Assembly: GCF_039566955.1 (NCBI RefSeq)
Contig: NZ_CP154796.1
Location: 1,984,001 to 2,048,000 of the forward strand
Reading direction: 5' to 3'
DNA length: 64,000 bases
Source: Micromonospora sp. DSM 45708
GTDB lineage: Bacteria > Actinomycetota > Actinomycetes > Mycobacteriales > Micromonosporaceae
In this document: one piece after another, positions 29,001-37,637 of the stretch
Position numbering within the stretch: position 1 is the stretch's first letter
Layout of the letters: every line of letters starts with the position of its first letter
The notes under the pieces: generated by a model
What the model was told of the DNA's origin: nothing
What the model saw: the letters and a program-made list of their open reading frames with translations, nothing else
The model's database searches: none
Program-made: the position numbers and the translations under genes

Positions 29001-29151
29001 GGCCGACCGGGTGGGCGAGCTGGTGTTCGTCGCGGAGCTGCACCGGATTCGCGGCGTCGCGCGCCGCGACCGCACGGAGTGGGACCTCGGGTCCCGGATC
29101 GCAACCGAGCAGGGTGCCGGGTTGTTGCTGCAGCGGTTCGTCGGCTACTGA
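26071..29151 (+). CDS. SARP/BTAD regulator with AAA ATPase and TPR-like C-terminus (AfsR type)
   Basis: 1026 residues. The ATG at 26071 begins exactly on the winged-helix domain (MQFRVLGPPEILRDG); the ribosome site is weak. Residues 1-95 are the OmpR-like DNA-binding part (LLALFLLRPNRFVAADWLVE), and 100-250 the BTAD helices. A STAND/AAA module has Walker A GEAGIGKTS near 302 and Walker B LLVVLDDLHAAD near 410. The remaining 450 residues are helical repeat-like, without a C-terminal LuxR helix-turn-helix. Large SARPs activate secondary metabolism or adjacent genes by binding 11-bp-spaced direct repeats. Such repeats lie 15 bp after its stop, before the monooxygenase. Confidence 0.85.
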   Translation: MQFRVLGPPEILRDGRVVPVGGPKQQALLALFLLRPNRFVAADWLVEALWDGRPPVSAQMTLRTYVAGLRRAVEPERSHREPARILCSRPRGYELRVNADAIDAVRFGALVDQAAEAFAAGEPAVAERRYAEALALWRGEPLAGLAELAAVRPEVTRLAELRLSAEEGRLTAAVVAGRHASQLAELRRFVAANPLREGARAHLMSALYRSGRQAEALAAFDEGRRVLASEYGLDPGEQIRAAHRLILEQAEPAGPPGRGPVAAGVSPDRGADRLVGRGAELARLRESLGAATRHGGRVLALVGEAGIGKTSLAATLSAQAAANDVPVVWGRCPDVGQAPPFWLWSQVVRALVAMPEASATGSESRLAGFAAGSLPGPADGGGPDPTARFQVYEAVSELVHAVARRRGLLVVLDDLHAADPDSLLLLRFLSADLSAARALVVATLRPYDHDPALVATVAELARGRGFSQLRLDGLDASSVADLVRDRTGVAPPEPVVARLVTRTGGNPFFITELLRARTDPAAAAELPPSIRDTVRLRLDGLSEPARRCLDLLSVAGHDLDIQLMAAALDTTAPAVAERLAPAYTAALVTEAGPGAVTFHHPLIAEVTYAELVPPRRAALHARLAVAYEQAVDVAPAELAHHYGQAIGLGHGADHLRWSLLAADDATRRVAYEDALGHLARAAHRLAPTAQVLPDAASTELTVQLHRASLLQMTVGVGSDAVDQVCARARELLALVGPDADIRHALWALGELAANRAEFAICADLAGRLVRAEDDGSRLTAVAGEYLLGAVGYFTGRPADAERRLTAAIDGLGTVDRGLLRREVGRRPVLGCHNFRALVRSVRGNPAGAWADIADAEALAEELDDPYGRANAALYAAWLAMQEHDVAAADAAGRRCRDIGRATGLPHMIATGAFVAEWAAARGGEHDRLEAMSAAGEGIYRPGLRSTRTITLCAMAEAYLTAGRPETAAMLAEEALAVADRVGELVFVAELHRIRGVARRDRTEWDLGSRIATEQGAGLLLQRFVGY

Positions 29152-29153
29152 CC

Positions 29154-29199
29154 GGCGTGGAGGCCGGTCTCCACGCCGTCTCCACACCTTTTCCACGCC
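29154..29199. promoter_or_regulatory. three 11-bp direct repeats, candidate SARP binding site
   Basis: GTCTCCACGCC (29167-29177), GTCTCCACACC (29178-29188) and TTTTCCACGCC (29189-29199) stand in perfect tandem register of 11 bp. SARPs bind direct repeats one helical turn apart, just upstream of the -10 region. The first unit also pairs with GGCGTGGAG at 29154-29162, so the site can fold as a terminator for the SARP gene. It lies 79 bp before the monooxygenase start. No clear TANNNT box follows. Confidence 0.65.
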
Positions 29200-29277
29200 G
29201 GCCTGGTGCGGTGGTCGGTGTCAGGGGAGAACGGCCGGGTGCCGTCCCCACCCGAACGTCGTCCGAAGGGCACCGCC

Positions 29278-30957
29278 ATGGGTCCAGATCAGCCGTCGGC
29301 TCACCACCCGGTCCAGGAGGTCGACGTCGCCGTCGTCGGCTGTGGACCGGTCGGTGCGCTCACCGCCAACCTGCTCGGCGCTCGCGGCGTCTCCACACTG
29401 GTCGTGGAGCGGAGCGAGGCCCCGCACGGCCAGCCGCGGGCGTTCTCCTGCGACGACGAGGCGCTCCGCATCTACCAGCAGGCCGACCTGCTCGACGAGG
29501 TACGGGGTGAGACGGTCGCCCCGCCCCTCGTCGAGTACGTCAGCCGCGCGGGCCGGGTCTTCGCCCGGATGGCGCTGTCCGAGATTGATTTCGGGTACGG
29601 GCACGCACCGCTGCGCTTCTTCGACCAGCCACGGCTGGAACGGACGCTGCGGGCCGGGCTGGACCGCTTTCCGCACGTCCAGCTCTCGCTCGGCACCGAG
29701 CTGGTCGGTCTCGAGCAGGACCAGGACGGGGTGACCGTGCTCCTGTCCGACGTGGCCACCGGTCAACGGCGGGCGGTTCGCGCCCGGTACCTGCTCGGCT
29801 GCGACGGCGCGCGCAGCGCCACCCGGTCCGCCGTCCGCCTCCCCTTGGGCGGGACGAGCTACGCCGAGCCGTGGCTGGCGGTATCCGGCGACGTGCCGCC
29901 CGAGGCGGTGCGGGTCAGGGACACCCGGTTCGTCTGCGACTGGCAGCGCCCGGCGTTCGTGTCTCCCGGCGCGGCCGGCAGCTACCGCCTGGAGTTCATG
30001 CTGCGCCCGGGTGAGACCGAGGCCGAGATGCTGCTGCCGGCGACCATCGCCGCGCTCGTCTCGCCGTATGTCGACCCGACGCGGTTCACCGTCACCCGGG
30101 CGGTGGTCTACAGCTTCCACCACCTCATCGCGCAACGGTGGCGGGAGGGAAGGGTGTTCCTGCTGGGCGACGCGGCTCACCAGATGCCGCCTTTTCTGGG
30201 GCAGGGTCTGTGCAGCGGTCTGCGCGACGCGGCGAACCTGTCGTGGAAGCTGGCCCTGGTGCTGTCCCGCGCCGCCGACGCGGCCCTCTTGGACACGTAC
30301 GAGACCGAGCGGCGCCCGCACACCCTGGAGATGGCGCAGACGAGCGTCCGGCTGGGGCGCGTCTTCCTGGCCCGCAGCCGATCCACCGCCTGGGTGCGGG
30401 ACACCGTGCTCCGGGCTGTCCAGACGATCCCGCGGGTACGGCGGTTCCTGGAGCGGTTCGAGTTCAAGCCGGTGCCGGCGTACCGGCGGGGCCTGATGGC
30501 CGGCGGTCGGCGCGACGGCGTGGTCGGGACCATGTTTCCCCAGCCGCGGGTCCTCATCCCGGGGTCGTCCGGTGCGCGTCTGCTCGACGAGGCGCTCGGC
30601 GACGGCTTCGCCGTGCTCGGCCTGGCCACGGAGGGCGGTCCGCTCGGACCGCAGTGGCGCGGGCTGCCGGTGCGGTTCGTCGCGTTCCACCCGTCCGGCA
30701 CCCCGGTGGCCGGCCTGCCGGACCAGCCCGGGAACGGCCAGCCGGACCGGGTCGACGTCGTCGACGTCGACGGTGTGCTCGGCGGTTGGCTCCGTCACCG
30801 CCGCGTCGACCTGGTGGTGCTGCGGCCGGACCGGTTCGTGTTCGCCGTGTCGGCGACCGCCGGGATCGACCGGGTGGGGCAGGATCTGTCGGCCGCCCTC
30901 GGCGTGCCGTCGGCGCGGTGGGTCCCGCCGACGGTGACCGCGCAGCGCAGGCGTTGA
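29278..30957 (+). CDS. FAD-dependent aromatic monooxygenase (MhpA/PheA-like)
   Basis: 559 residues; the ATG at 29278 precedes the dinucleotide fold. Motifs are VDVAVVGCGPVGALTANLLG (GxGxxG), the DG-type segment RYLLGCDGARSATR, and VFLLGDAAHQMPPFLGQGL (GD motif), as in group A flavoprotein hydroxylases. MGYG-like FDYGHAPL and the C-terminal thioredoxin-like domain (about 400-559) resemble 3-(3-hydroxyphenyl)propionate hydroxylase and polyketide-tailoring hydroxylases. It adds one oxygen to an aromatic ring using NAD(P)H. Position after the SARP gene and its repeat site suggests it is the regulator's target. No other biosynthetic genes sit nearby, so the substrate remains unknown. Confidence 0.85.
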   Translation: MGPDQPSAHHPVQEVDVAVVGCGPVGALTANLLGARGVSTLVVERSEAPHGQPRAFSCDDEALRIYQQADLLDEVRGETVAPPLVEYVSRAGRVFARMALSEIDFGYGHAPLRFFDQPRLERTLRAGLDRFPHVQLSLGTELVGLEQDQDGVTVLLSDVATGQRRAVRARYLLGCDGARSATRSAVRLPLGGTSYAEPWLAVSGDVPPEAVRVRDTRFVCDWQRPAFVSPGAAGSYRLEFMLRPGETEAEMLLPATIAALVSPYVDPTRFTVTRAVVYSFHHLIAQRWREGRVFLLGDAAHQMPPFLGQGLCSGLRDAANLSWKLALVLSRAADAALLDTYETERRPHTLEMAQTSVRLGRVFLARSRSTAWVRDTVLRAVQTIPRVRRFLERFEFKPVPAYRRGLMAGGRRDGVVGTMFPQPRVLIPGSSGARLLDEALGDGFAVLGLATEGGPLGPQWRGLPVRFVAFHPSGTPVAGLPDQPGNGQPDRVDVVDVDGVLGGWLRHRRVDLVVLRPDRFVFAVSATAGIDRVGQDLSAALGVPSARWVPPTVTAQRRR

Positions 30958-31052
30958 GGTCCGCCGAGGCAGATGCGGGCTGCGGCGCCGCGCGGACGTG
31001 ACCTCGGCCCGGGCGGCCGTCGTCGATGGCAACGGGCATGGTTGTACGGACT

Positions 31053-31070
31053 CGTCCGGACAACCGGACG
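31053..31070 (+). terminator. CCGGACG hairpin after the monooxygenase
   Basis: CGTCCGG and CCGGACG flank an ACAA loop, in a stretch (31047-31097) where GTCCG/CGGAC recurs five or more times. It may terminate the monooxygenase transcript. The clustering could also be an operator for the next gene. Confidence 0.45.
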
Positions 31071-31186
31071 GTTCGTCCGAGCCCGTCCGGGCAACCCGGC
31101 CAGCCCTGGCGACCGGCTCACCCGCGGTCCACGGTCAAGTCAACGCCGGTGACCGCTGGCGAACGACCTTGACGGAGGTACGGAAC

Positions 31187-31651
31187 GTGATCAGAAGGCT
31201 CGTACCGAAGCGCACCATCCCGTCTCCCGACGCCACGCCCCGGGCCCGTCGGCGGCTGCCTCGCCGTTCACTTCTCGGGCTGTTTCTCGCTCTGGCCGTG
31301 CTGACCGGGGCCGCTGTCGCGCCGTCCGCGGCGATGGCCAACGCCGACGTGACGATCGGGTCATCCGACGTGAACGTACGCGACTGCTACCACCCGGCCC
31401 CGAAGAAGTCGTGGCCGGGAACGTGGTGCACCCTCCAGGCCACCCTCGAAGCGCACCTTCAGGTACGGCTCGTGTGTCAGTACCCGGGTGACGGTGTCGG
31501 CCCGGAGGGCGACTACTACTGGGACTACGTCCTGTACCCGGCAACGTCGCGGCACGGTTCCGGCGAGGGGTACGTCTCCGACTGGTACGTCAACACGGGC
31601 GTCTATTCCTATCCGTACCGGGACTATCGCGTGCCACTGTGCAGCTACTGA
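31187..31651 (+). CDS. small secreted SH3-like protein
   Basis: 154 residues. GTG at 31187 follows GGAGG by 8 bp. A long Arg-rich n-region leads into the hydrophobic core SLLGLFLALAVLTGAAVAPS and a cleavage site near AMANA (residue 51). The mature 100 residues have two Cys pairs (DCYHP, WCTLQ, LVCQYPG, PLCSY) and the pattern SSDVNVRDC ... QVRLVCQYPGD ... GEGYVSDWYVNTG, which resembles bacterial SH3 domains. In the same fold family such domains bind cell-wall peptides. Function unknown. A strong hairpin follows it. Confidence 0.7.
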   Translation: MIRRLVPKRTIPSPDATPRARRRLPRRSLLGLFLALAVLTGAAVAPSAAMANADVTIGSSDVNVRDCYHPAPKKSWPGTWCTLQATLEAHLQVRLVCQYPGDGVGPEGDYYWDYVLYPATSRHGSGEGYVSDWYVNTGVYSYPYRDYRVPLCSY

Positions 31652-31683
31652 CCTGAGTGAACGTCTCATCCACGGAGCAAGCG

Positions 31684-31708
31684 CGGTGCAGGGCCTGGCC
31701 CTGCACCG
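31684..31708 (+). terminator. 12-bp-stem terminator
   Basis: CGGTGCAGGGCC and its exact complement surround a single T, 32 bp after the stop of the small secreted protein. Confidence 0.7.
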
Positions 31709-31857
31709 TCCGTTCGTCCAGGACAGCCACCGTCGGCGGTCGTTCGACCGGACCGCCGCAACCCACGCGTCGGAACCTTGACCGGGAACTCGCCGCACTC
31801 GCGGTAGCTGAGTAGCGTTCTCCTCACCTTCCGTGTTGTTGGTCGCGAGGTGAGGCC

Positions 31858-34800
31858 GTGTCCGATTGTCAGCCGCCGCAAGCCGTGCCGGAGCCCGACG
31901 GTTGGCCGGATCCGAACCGGATCGGCGGGCGGGTCGAGTTCGCGGCGGCGCTGACAGCGGTGCGGGAGCGGGCCGGGTTGACCGTCCGTCAGGTGGCGGC
32001 GAAGGCCGGGGCGTACAGCGCGCACAGCACCATCGGAGACTGGTTCGCCGGGCGTGGGCTGCCCTCGCTGGCCTCACAGGACCTACTGGTGCGGGTGCTG
32101 ACGGTGTGCGACGTGCGGCCCACCACGGTCGACGATTGGATCGCGGCCTGGCTGCGCGTGCGTCGCGGCCCCGGACCGCGGTCGCGGCATCTTGAGCCGT
32201 ACAAGGGTCTGGCCAGCTTCCAGCCGGAGGACGCCGGGTGGTTCTTCGGCCGGGATCAGCTCACCGGTCACCTCGTCGAACAGGTCACCCGGCTGCACGT
32301 CGCCGGCGGTGGACTGTTCCTGGTGGTCGGTGCTTCCGGCTCCGGGAAGTCCTCGCTGCTACGGGCCGGGCTGATCGCGCGACTTCGTTCCGGGCCGGAC
32401 CGGCCGTCGGCGCCGGTCCCGACGGATGGGCCGGCGATGGGTGACCCGTCCACTCCGACCACCGGGTGGTGGGTGGAACTCATGACCCCCGGCGCGGATC
32501 CGACAGCGGAGCTGACCGCACGGGCCGAGCGGCTGCGGGTCGCGTCGGGGCCGAGGCTGCTGGTGATCGATCAGGCGGAGGAGGTGTTCGTCAGACGGCC
32601 GGGCCAGGTGGATCCGGCGGCGTTCGTCGCCGACCTGAACATGCTCTGCGAGCAGACCCCTGGACTGGTGGTGGTCCTCGGGCTGCGCGCCGACTTCTAC
32701 GGCCACGCGTTGAGCCACCCGACGCTGCTGCGTGCGGCCCAGGGCAGACAGGTCACCGTGGGGCCGATGAGAAACGACGAGCTTCGGGCGGCGATCGTGG
32801 AACCGGCCCGGCGCGCCGGAGTGGAGTTGGAGGACGGGCTGGTCGAGTTGCTCCTGGCCGACCTGACGCCGTCGGGAGGGGAGCCGGACCGTGCCGAGCC
32901 GGGCGTGCTGCCGCTGCTGTCGCACGCGCTGTTCGCCACCTGGCATCACGACCAGGGTCGACGGTTGACCTGTCAGGGCTACCGGCGGATCGGCGGGGTG
33001 CGGGAAGCGATCGCGGCCAGCGCCAGCGAAGCGTACGACCGGTTGACCCCGGCCCACCGGCGCCTGGCTCGCCGCCTGCTGCTCCGCCTGGTCCACGTCG
33101 GGACCGATACCGGGGACACGCGGCGTACCGTGCCGCTCGGCGAGCTGCTGGCCGAGTTCGGGCCGGATGCGGCCGAGGCGGAGCGGATCCTGGACCGGTT
33201 CATCACGCAGCGGCTGGTCACGGCGCAGCGTGAAACCGTACAGCTCAGCCATGACGCGTTGCTGACCGCCTGGCCCGCGTTGCGCGGCTGGCTGGCCACC
33301 GACCGGGCCGGGCTGGTGCTGCGTCAGCAACTCGTCACCGCTGCGGCGGCGTGGCGGGCCGAGGACCGCGACCCGGCGGCGTTGTACCGGGGTACCCGCC
33401 TGGCCGCTGCCCAGGGTTGGGCGGCCGAACACCCGGACGAGCCGTCTGCGCTGGTGCGGGAGTTCCTGTCGGCCAGTGGCCGACACGCCCGGCGCCGCAC
33501 CCGCCAGCTCTATCAGCTGGTCGCCGCGCTGACCGCATTGCTGCTCAGCAGCGGGCTGCTCGCCGCGTACGCCTTCGAGCAGCGCGCTACCGCCAGCCAG
33601 CAACGTCAAACGGCCACCATGGAACGCAACGCGGCGGTGTCCCGGCTGGTCGCAGGCCAGGCCGACTGGCTGCGCGGGCGAGACGTCAGCCTGGCCCGAC
33701 AGTTGGCGCTGGCGGCGTACCAGATCGCACCGACAGTGCAGGCCCGGTCCAGCCTGCTCGACGCCGCCGCGACCCCGACGGCCGCCCGCCTGCGCGGCGT
33801 CACCGGTGCCGCCCAAGCCGTGGCCCTCAGCCCGCACCGGCGGCTGCTCGCCGTCGGCGGCGCCGAGGGAAAGGTACGTCTGTGGCGGGCCACCGATCCG
33901 GTGCCCACCGCGATCGGGGCCACGCTGACCGGCCCCGCCGGTACGGTGTTCGCCGTCGCGTTCCATCCCCGTGACGCGCTGCTGGCCGCCGGCGGCGCAG
34001 ACGGCAGGGTGTACCGGTGGCAGCTGGACGATCCGGCGCACCCGCGGGCGCTGCCGCCGCTGACCGGGCCGACCTCCACGGTGTACGCGCTCGCGTTCAG
34101 CCCGGACGGCGGCACGCTCGCCGCCGGCAGCGCCGACCATCGGGTGTGGCGTTGGTCGCTGGACGACGCGGAGCCGACCACGGCTGTGGACACCGGCTCG
34201 GGCAGCGCCCAGCCGCTGCCGGCGCTGACCGGGCCGGACGACGCTGTGCAGGCGGTAGCGTTCAGCCCCGACGGGCGGCTGCTGGCCGCCGGCAGTGCCG
34301 ACAGAACCGTACGGCTGTGGGACCTCAGCAACCGCGCCCGCCCCACCCGGCTGGCGCCGCTCGCCGGACACACCGGCAAGGTCCTCTCGGTGGCGTTCAG
34401 CCCGAACGGGGATCTTCTGGCCAGCGGCAGCGGCGACCAGACCGTACAGATGTGGAAGGTCGCCGGCCGGCAGCGGCCGGCGAAGCTGGGCAGCCCCCTC
34501 GTCGGAGCGACCAGCTGGATCAACGCGATCGCGTTCAGCCCTGACGGCGCCGTCCTCGCCACCGGCACATCCGACAAACGAATTCTGCTGTACGACGTGG
34601 CCACCCGCCGAGAACTGCGATCGCTGCCCCAGCCGACCCCGGTGACGGCGCTCGCCTTCGGCGCCGACCCGCACACCCTGGCCAGCACCGGCACCGACGG
34701 CTATGTGCGGTACTGGGAGCTTCCCGGCCCGCTGCTGGTCGGCCCGACCGGAGCTGTGTTCAGCGCCAGGTTCACGCCAGACGGGACCATGCTCGCCGAA

Positions 34801-35775
34801 GCCAGCCGCGACCAGACGGTCCGGTTGTGGCGGGTCAACGACCCACGCCGGCCAGAGCCGCTCGGCGCGCCGCTGAACCGGCCAGCCGGCCAGGACGGGT
34901 ACGCCGGCACGGCCGCGCTCAGCCCCGACGGGACGCTGCTTGCCGCCGGCGGACGCGACGGCGCGGTGGATCTCTGGGACATTCGTCAACCGGCGCGGCC
35001 GAAGCGGGTAGGACCGGCGCTCACCAGGGCGACCGCGCTCATCGAGACGGCGGCCTTCAGCGAGGACGGGTCACTCCTGGCCGTCGGCGGTGACGACAGC
35101 ACGATCTACCTGTGGCGGGTGTCCGACCCGGAACGGCCCACGCTGCTGGCCAGGGTCACCGGCACCGGGTCGATCGTACTGTCCCTGGCGTTTCACCCCA
35201 GGTCACCGGTGCTCGCCGCCGCCGACACCGACGGCGTCGTCCGGCTGATCGACGTACGCGACCCGATCCGGCCGGCCCTGCTCGGCCCGCCACTTCACGG
35301 GCTGACCGGATACGCCTACAGCGTCGCGTTCAGCCCCGACGGCGGCCTGCTCGCCGCCGGCAGCGCCGACAGGACACTACGGCTGTGGCGGGTGTCCGAC
35401 CCAGCCCACCCGCAGCCGCTGCCCAGCCCGCTGCTCGGCCCGACCAGCTACGTGTACTGGGTGGCCTTCCACCCATCCGGCAGGCAGATCGCCGCCGCCA
35501 GCACCGACGGCACCATCTGGATCTGGGACATCAGCCTACCGAACCGGCCCAGCGTGGTGGTCACCCTCAGCCATGCCGACCAGGCCTACTACGTGGTCGC
35601 GTACCGGCCCGACGGACACACGCTGGCCGCGGGCAGCGCCGACGGCACCATCCGGCTGTGGGAGACCGACCCGCAACGGGCCGCCGAAACGATCTGCTCC
35701 AGCACGGAAGAACCCATCAGCCAACTTGAATGGGAGCAGTACCTGCCCGGCATCCCGTACCATCCGCCCTGCTGA
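31858..35775 (+). CDS. HTH - STAND NTPase - TM - 14-repeat WD40 protein
   Basis: 1305 residues, GTG start after CGAGGTGAGG. Parts in order: a helix-turn-helix of the XRE type (about 25-75; LTVRQVAAKAGAYSAHSTIG); a STAND-type ATPase with Walker A VGASGSGKSSLL near 158 and Walker B LLVIDQAEEVF near 235; a winged-helix-like region with SHDALLTAWPAL near 465; a single membrane segment VAALTALLLSSGLLAAYAF near 550; then 14 WD40-type repeats (about 640-1290; AFSPDGxLLAAGSADRTVRLW type). Fourteen repeats fit two seven-bladed propellers. Similar proteins act as signal-gated switches, including in stress and conflict responses. The membrane helix would place the propellers outside the cell if the NTPase is inside. 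Ligand and partner are unknown. Confidence 0.85.
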   Translation: MSDCQPPQAVPEPDGWPDPNRIGGRVEFAAALTAVRERAGLTVRQVAAKAGAYSAHSTIGDWFAGRGLPSLASQDLLVRVLTVCDVRPTTVDDWIAAWLRVRRGPGPRSRHLEPYKGLASFQPEDAGWFFGRDQLTGHLVEQVTRLHVAGGGLFLVVGASGSGKSSLLRAGLIARLRSGPDRPSAPVPTDGPAMGDPSTPTTGWWVELMTPGADPTAELTARAERLRVASGPRLLVIDQAEEVFVRRPGQVDPAAFVADLNMLCEQTPGLVVVLGLRADFYGHALSHPTLLRAAQGRQVTVGPMRNDELRAAIVEPARRAGVELEDGLVELLLADLTPSGGEPDRAEPGVLPLLSHALFATWHHDQGRRLTCQGYRRIGGVREAIAASASEAYDRLTPAHRRLARRLLLRLVHVGTDTGDTRRTVPLGELLAEFGPDAAEAERILDRFITQRLVTAQRETVQLSHDALLTAWPALRGWLATDRAGLVLRQQLVTAAAAWRAEDRDPAALYRGTRLAAAQGWAAEHPDEPSALVREFLSASGRHARRRTRQLYQLVAALTALLLSSGLLAAYAFEQRATASQQRQTATMERNAAVSRLVAGQADWLRGRDVSLARQLALAAYQIAPTVQARSSLLDAAATPTAARLRGVTGAAQAVALSPHRRLLAVGGAEGKVRLWRATDPVPTAIGATLTGPAGTVFAVAFHPRDALLAAGGADGRVYRWQLDDPAHPRALPPLTGPTSTVYALAFSPDGGTLAAGSADHRVWRWSLDDAEPTTAVDTGSGSAQPLPALTGPDDAVQAVAFSPDGRLLAAGSADRTVRLWDLSNRARPTRLAPLAGHTGKVLSVAFSPNGDLLASGSGDQTVQMWKVAGRQRPAKLGSPLVGATSWINAIAFSPDGAVLATGTSDKRILLYDVATRRELRSLPQPTPVTALAFGADPHTLASTGTDGYVRYWELPGPLLVGPTGAVFSARFTPDGTMLAEASRDQTVRLWRVNDPRRPEPLGAPLNRPAGQDGYAGTAALSPDGTLLAAGGRDGAVDLWDIRQPARPKRVGPALTRATALIETAAFSEDGSLLAVGGDDSTIYLWRVSDPERPTLLARVTGTGSIVLSLAFHPRSPVLAAADTDGVVRLIDVRDPIRPALLGPPLHGLTGYAYSVAFSPDGGLLAAGSADRTLRLWRVSDPAHPQPLPSPLLGPTSYVYWVAFHPSGRQIAAASTDGTIWIWDISLPNRPSVVVTLSHADQAYYVVAYRPDGHTLAAGSADGTIRLWETDPQRAAETICSSTEEPISQLEWEQYLPGIPYHPPC

Positions 35776-36037
35776 CCCCGGTCGGCGGAGGAGCTCGCAT
35801 ACCCGCCCGGGGGCCGGCCGCGGACGAACGCCTGGCGTGTCGAGCTGACGGGGAATGGGGCGGGCGCGAGCGATATGCCGGTTCACGCGGTGAGCGCGGC
35901 ACGGCGGCCGTGAGCCGGATCGCGGACAGTGTGCGACTCACCAGTCGACCTACGCTGCTGGCGGCACATGACGCACGGGGGCGTGTCTGGTCGGCTGCCA
36001 CGCGGGACCCCGTGCGCGAACCGGAGAGGGGATCCCT

Positions 36038-37591
36038 GTGTCCTTCGCACGTCGAAGTCTCGCCACGTTCACCGCCGCGGTTGTGGCCGCTGCCCTACCG
36101 GCCGCCGTCCTACCGGCCGCCGCCTCCGCCCAGGAGCAGGATGTCGGGCTGCTCCGGATCACCGTGACCCAGCCCGACGGCACCGCCGCCCGGGGCGCCG
36201 TCGACCTCGTCGCCACCGATGACAGCTACTCCGATTACCTGCAACTCGACGAGTCCGGGCAGCTCAACGTGGAGGTGCCGGCCGCCGATTACAAGGTCAG
36301 GATTACTCCGGCGTACTACGACCCCGACCTGCTGGACGACGGGCTCCGGCAGTGGGTGCCCGGCAAGACCGGTTACGCCGGTGCCGAGGCGTTCCGCGTG
36401 GCCGCGGGGGCCACGACGGACGTCGCCGAGCGGCTGCTCCCGCCCAGCCCGATCACCGTGCGGGCGCGGGACGCGAGCACGGGCACGCCGATCACCCGGG
36501 TCTGCGCGTACGCCGCTGGCCGCGGCGGCAACTGCGACGAAACCGAGCTGACCATTCCCCGGCTCGTCCCCGGCCCGCAGACGATCCGGGTCTACACCGA
36601 GGACGGCGACTACCTGGCCACCGACGCCGAGGTGACCGTGGTCGAGGGCGACAGCGGCCCCGCCGTGGTCGACCTGACGCCCGCCGCCCACTTGGAGACG
36701 ACGGTGGTCGACGCCGCCACCGGGGCGCCGGTCGGGGGAGCCTGCGCGACCGTCGCGCCGGCCGGCACTGGCGAGCTGCCCGCCGTGGGCCCGCTGGCCT
36801 GCTCCGACGAGAGCGGGCACCTCCGGCTGGACGACGTCGAGGCCGGCTCCTGGAAGCTGTTCGTCCGTCCGACGGGTGGCTCGCCGTACGGGGCGCAGTG
36901 GGTCGGCGCCACCGGCGGCACGGGCGATCCCGCGAAGGCCCGGACCCTCACCGTCGCCGCCGGTGGGACCGTCACCGTCCCACCGGTCCGCCTGGACCGC
37001 GCCGGGACCATCACCGGCACCGTGACCAGCGCCGCCACCGGCTCGCCGGTGACCTCCGGTACGGTCTCCCTGGCCCACTCCTCGGGCCTGTCCTACCTTC
37101 GCTGGGACGTGGATCTGGACGCTCAGGGCGCCTACCGGATCGGCTGGCTCGGCCCCTACCGTTGGCCGCTCCTGTTCTCCACGTCAGACCACGCCCTCCA
37201 GTGGTCGGGCGGGGTCCCGGTCCGGGGCCAGGCGAAGCCGGTCACCGTCCGGGCCGGGCGGAGCACCACGTACAGCCCGGCGCTGAAGCGCGGCACTCCG
37301 GTGACCGGCAGGCTGACGAATTTTGCGGGACGCCCGGTCACCGCCGGGCTGACGTTCCACGACGCAGTCACCGGTGAGGTGGTCGGGTCGGTGTGGGACC
37401 GCGACGGCCGGTACGAGACGCGGGTGCTGGGCCGGCAGACGGTCACCGTCGGCTGGCAGTGGGGCGGGTTCGTGGACTATGCCGGCTGGTACGACGGCGT
37501 CGCCGACGCGGCCGCCGCGAAGCGCGTCACCGTTCCGTCCAGCGGCACGTTGACGGTCGACATCGGGCTGCGCCCGTTCCCGGCGGCCTGA
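36038..37591 (+). CDS. secreted protein with repeated Ig/carboxypeptidase-regulatory-like domains
   Basis: 517 residues. GTG after GGAGAGGGGATC; signal peptide to about residue 31 (VLPAAASAQEQ). The rest is made of 80-100-residue beta modules with the pattern of carboxypeptidase-regulatory-like or prealbumin-like folds, for example VRARDASTGTPITRVCAYAA, TTVVDAATGAPVGGACATVA, ITGTVTSAATGSPVTSGTVS and PVTGRLTNFAGRPVTAGLTF. There is no enzyme motif and no anchor. It is probably an extracellular structural or binding protein. It ends at a very strong hairpin whose far arm abuts a kinase remnant. Confidence 0.75.
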   Translation: MSFARRSLATFTAAVVAAALPAAVLPAAASAQEQDVGLLRITVTQPDGTAARGAVDLVATDDSYSDYLQLDESGQLNVEVPAADYKVRITPAYYDPDLLDDGLRQWVPGKTGYAGAEAFRVAAGATTDVAERLLPPSPITVRARDASTGTPITRVCAYAAGRGGNCDETELTIPRLVPGPQTIRVYTEDGDYLATDAEVTVVEGDSGPAVVDLTPAAHLETTVVDAATGAPVGGACATVAPAGTGELPAVGPLACSDESGHLRLDDVEAGSWKLFVRPTGGSPYGAQWVGATGGTGDPAKARTLTVAAGGTVTVPPVRLDRAGTITGTVTSAATGSPVTSGTVSLAHSSGLSYLRWDVDLDAQGAYRIGWLGPYRWPLLFSTSDHALQWSGGVPVRGQAKPVTVRAGRSTTYSPALKRGTPVTGRLTNFAGRPVTAGLTFHDAVTGEVVGSVWDRDGRYETRVLGRQTVTVGWQWGGFVDYAGWYDGVADAAAAKRVTVPSSGTLTVDIGLRPFPAA

Positions 37592-37600
37592 GCCGCCAGG

Positions 37601-37635
37601 GCCTGGTCGGGCGTGCGCGGCACGCCCGACCAGGC
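37601..37635 (+). terminator. perfect 16-bp-stem terminator
   Basis: GCCTGGTCGGGCGTGC and its complement enclose a GCG loop, 10 bp after the stop of the secreted protein. The histidine-kinase remnant begins 2 bp beyond the second arm. Confidence 0.8.
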
Positions 37636-37637
37636 TC

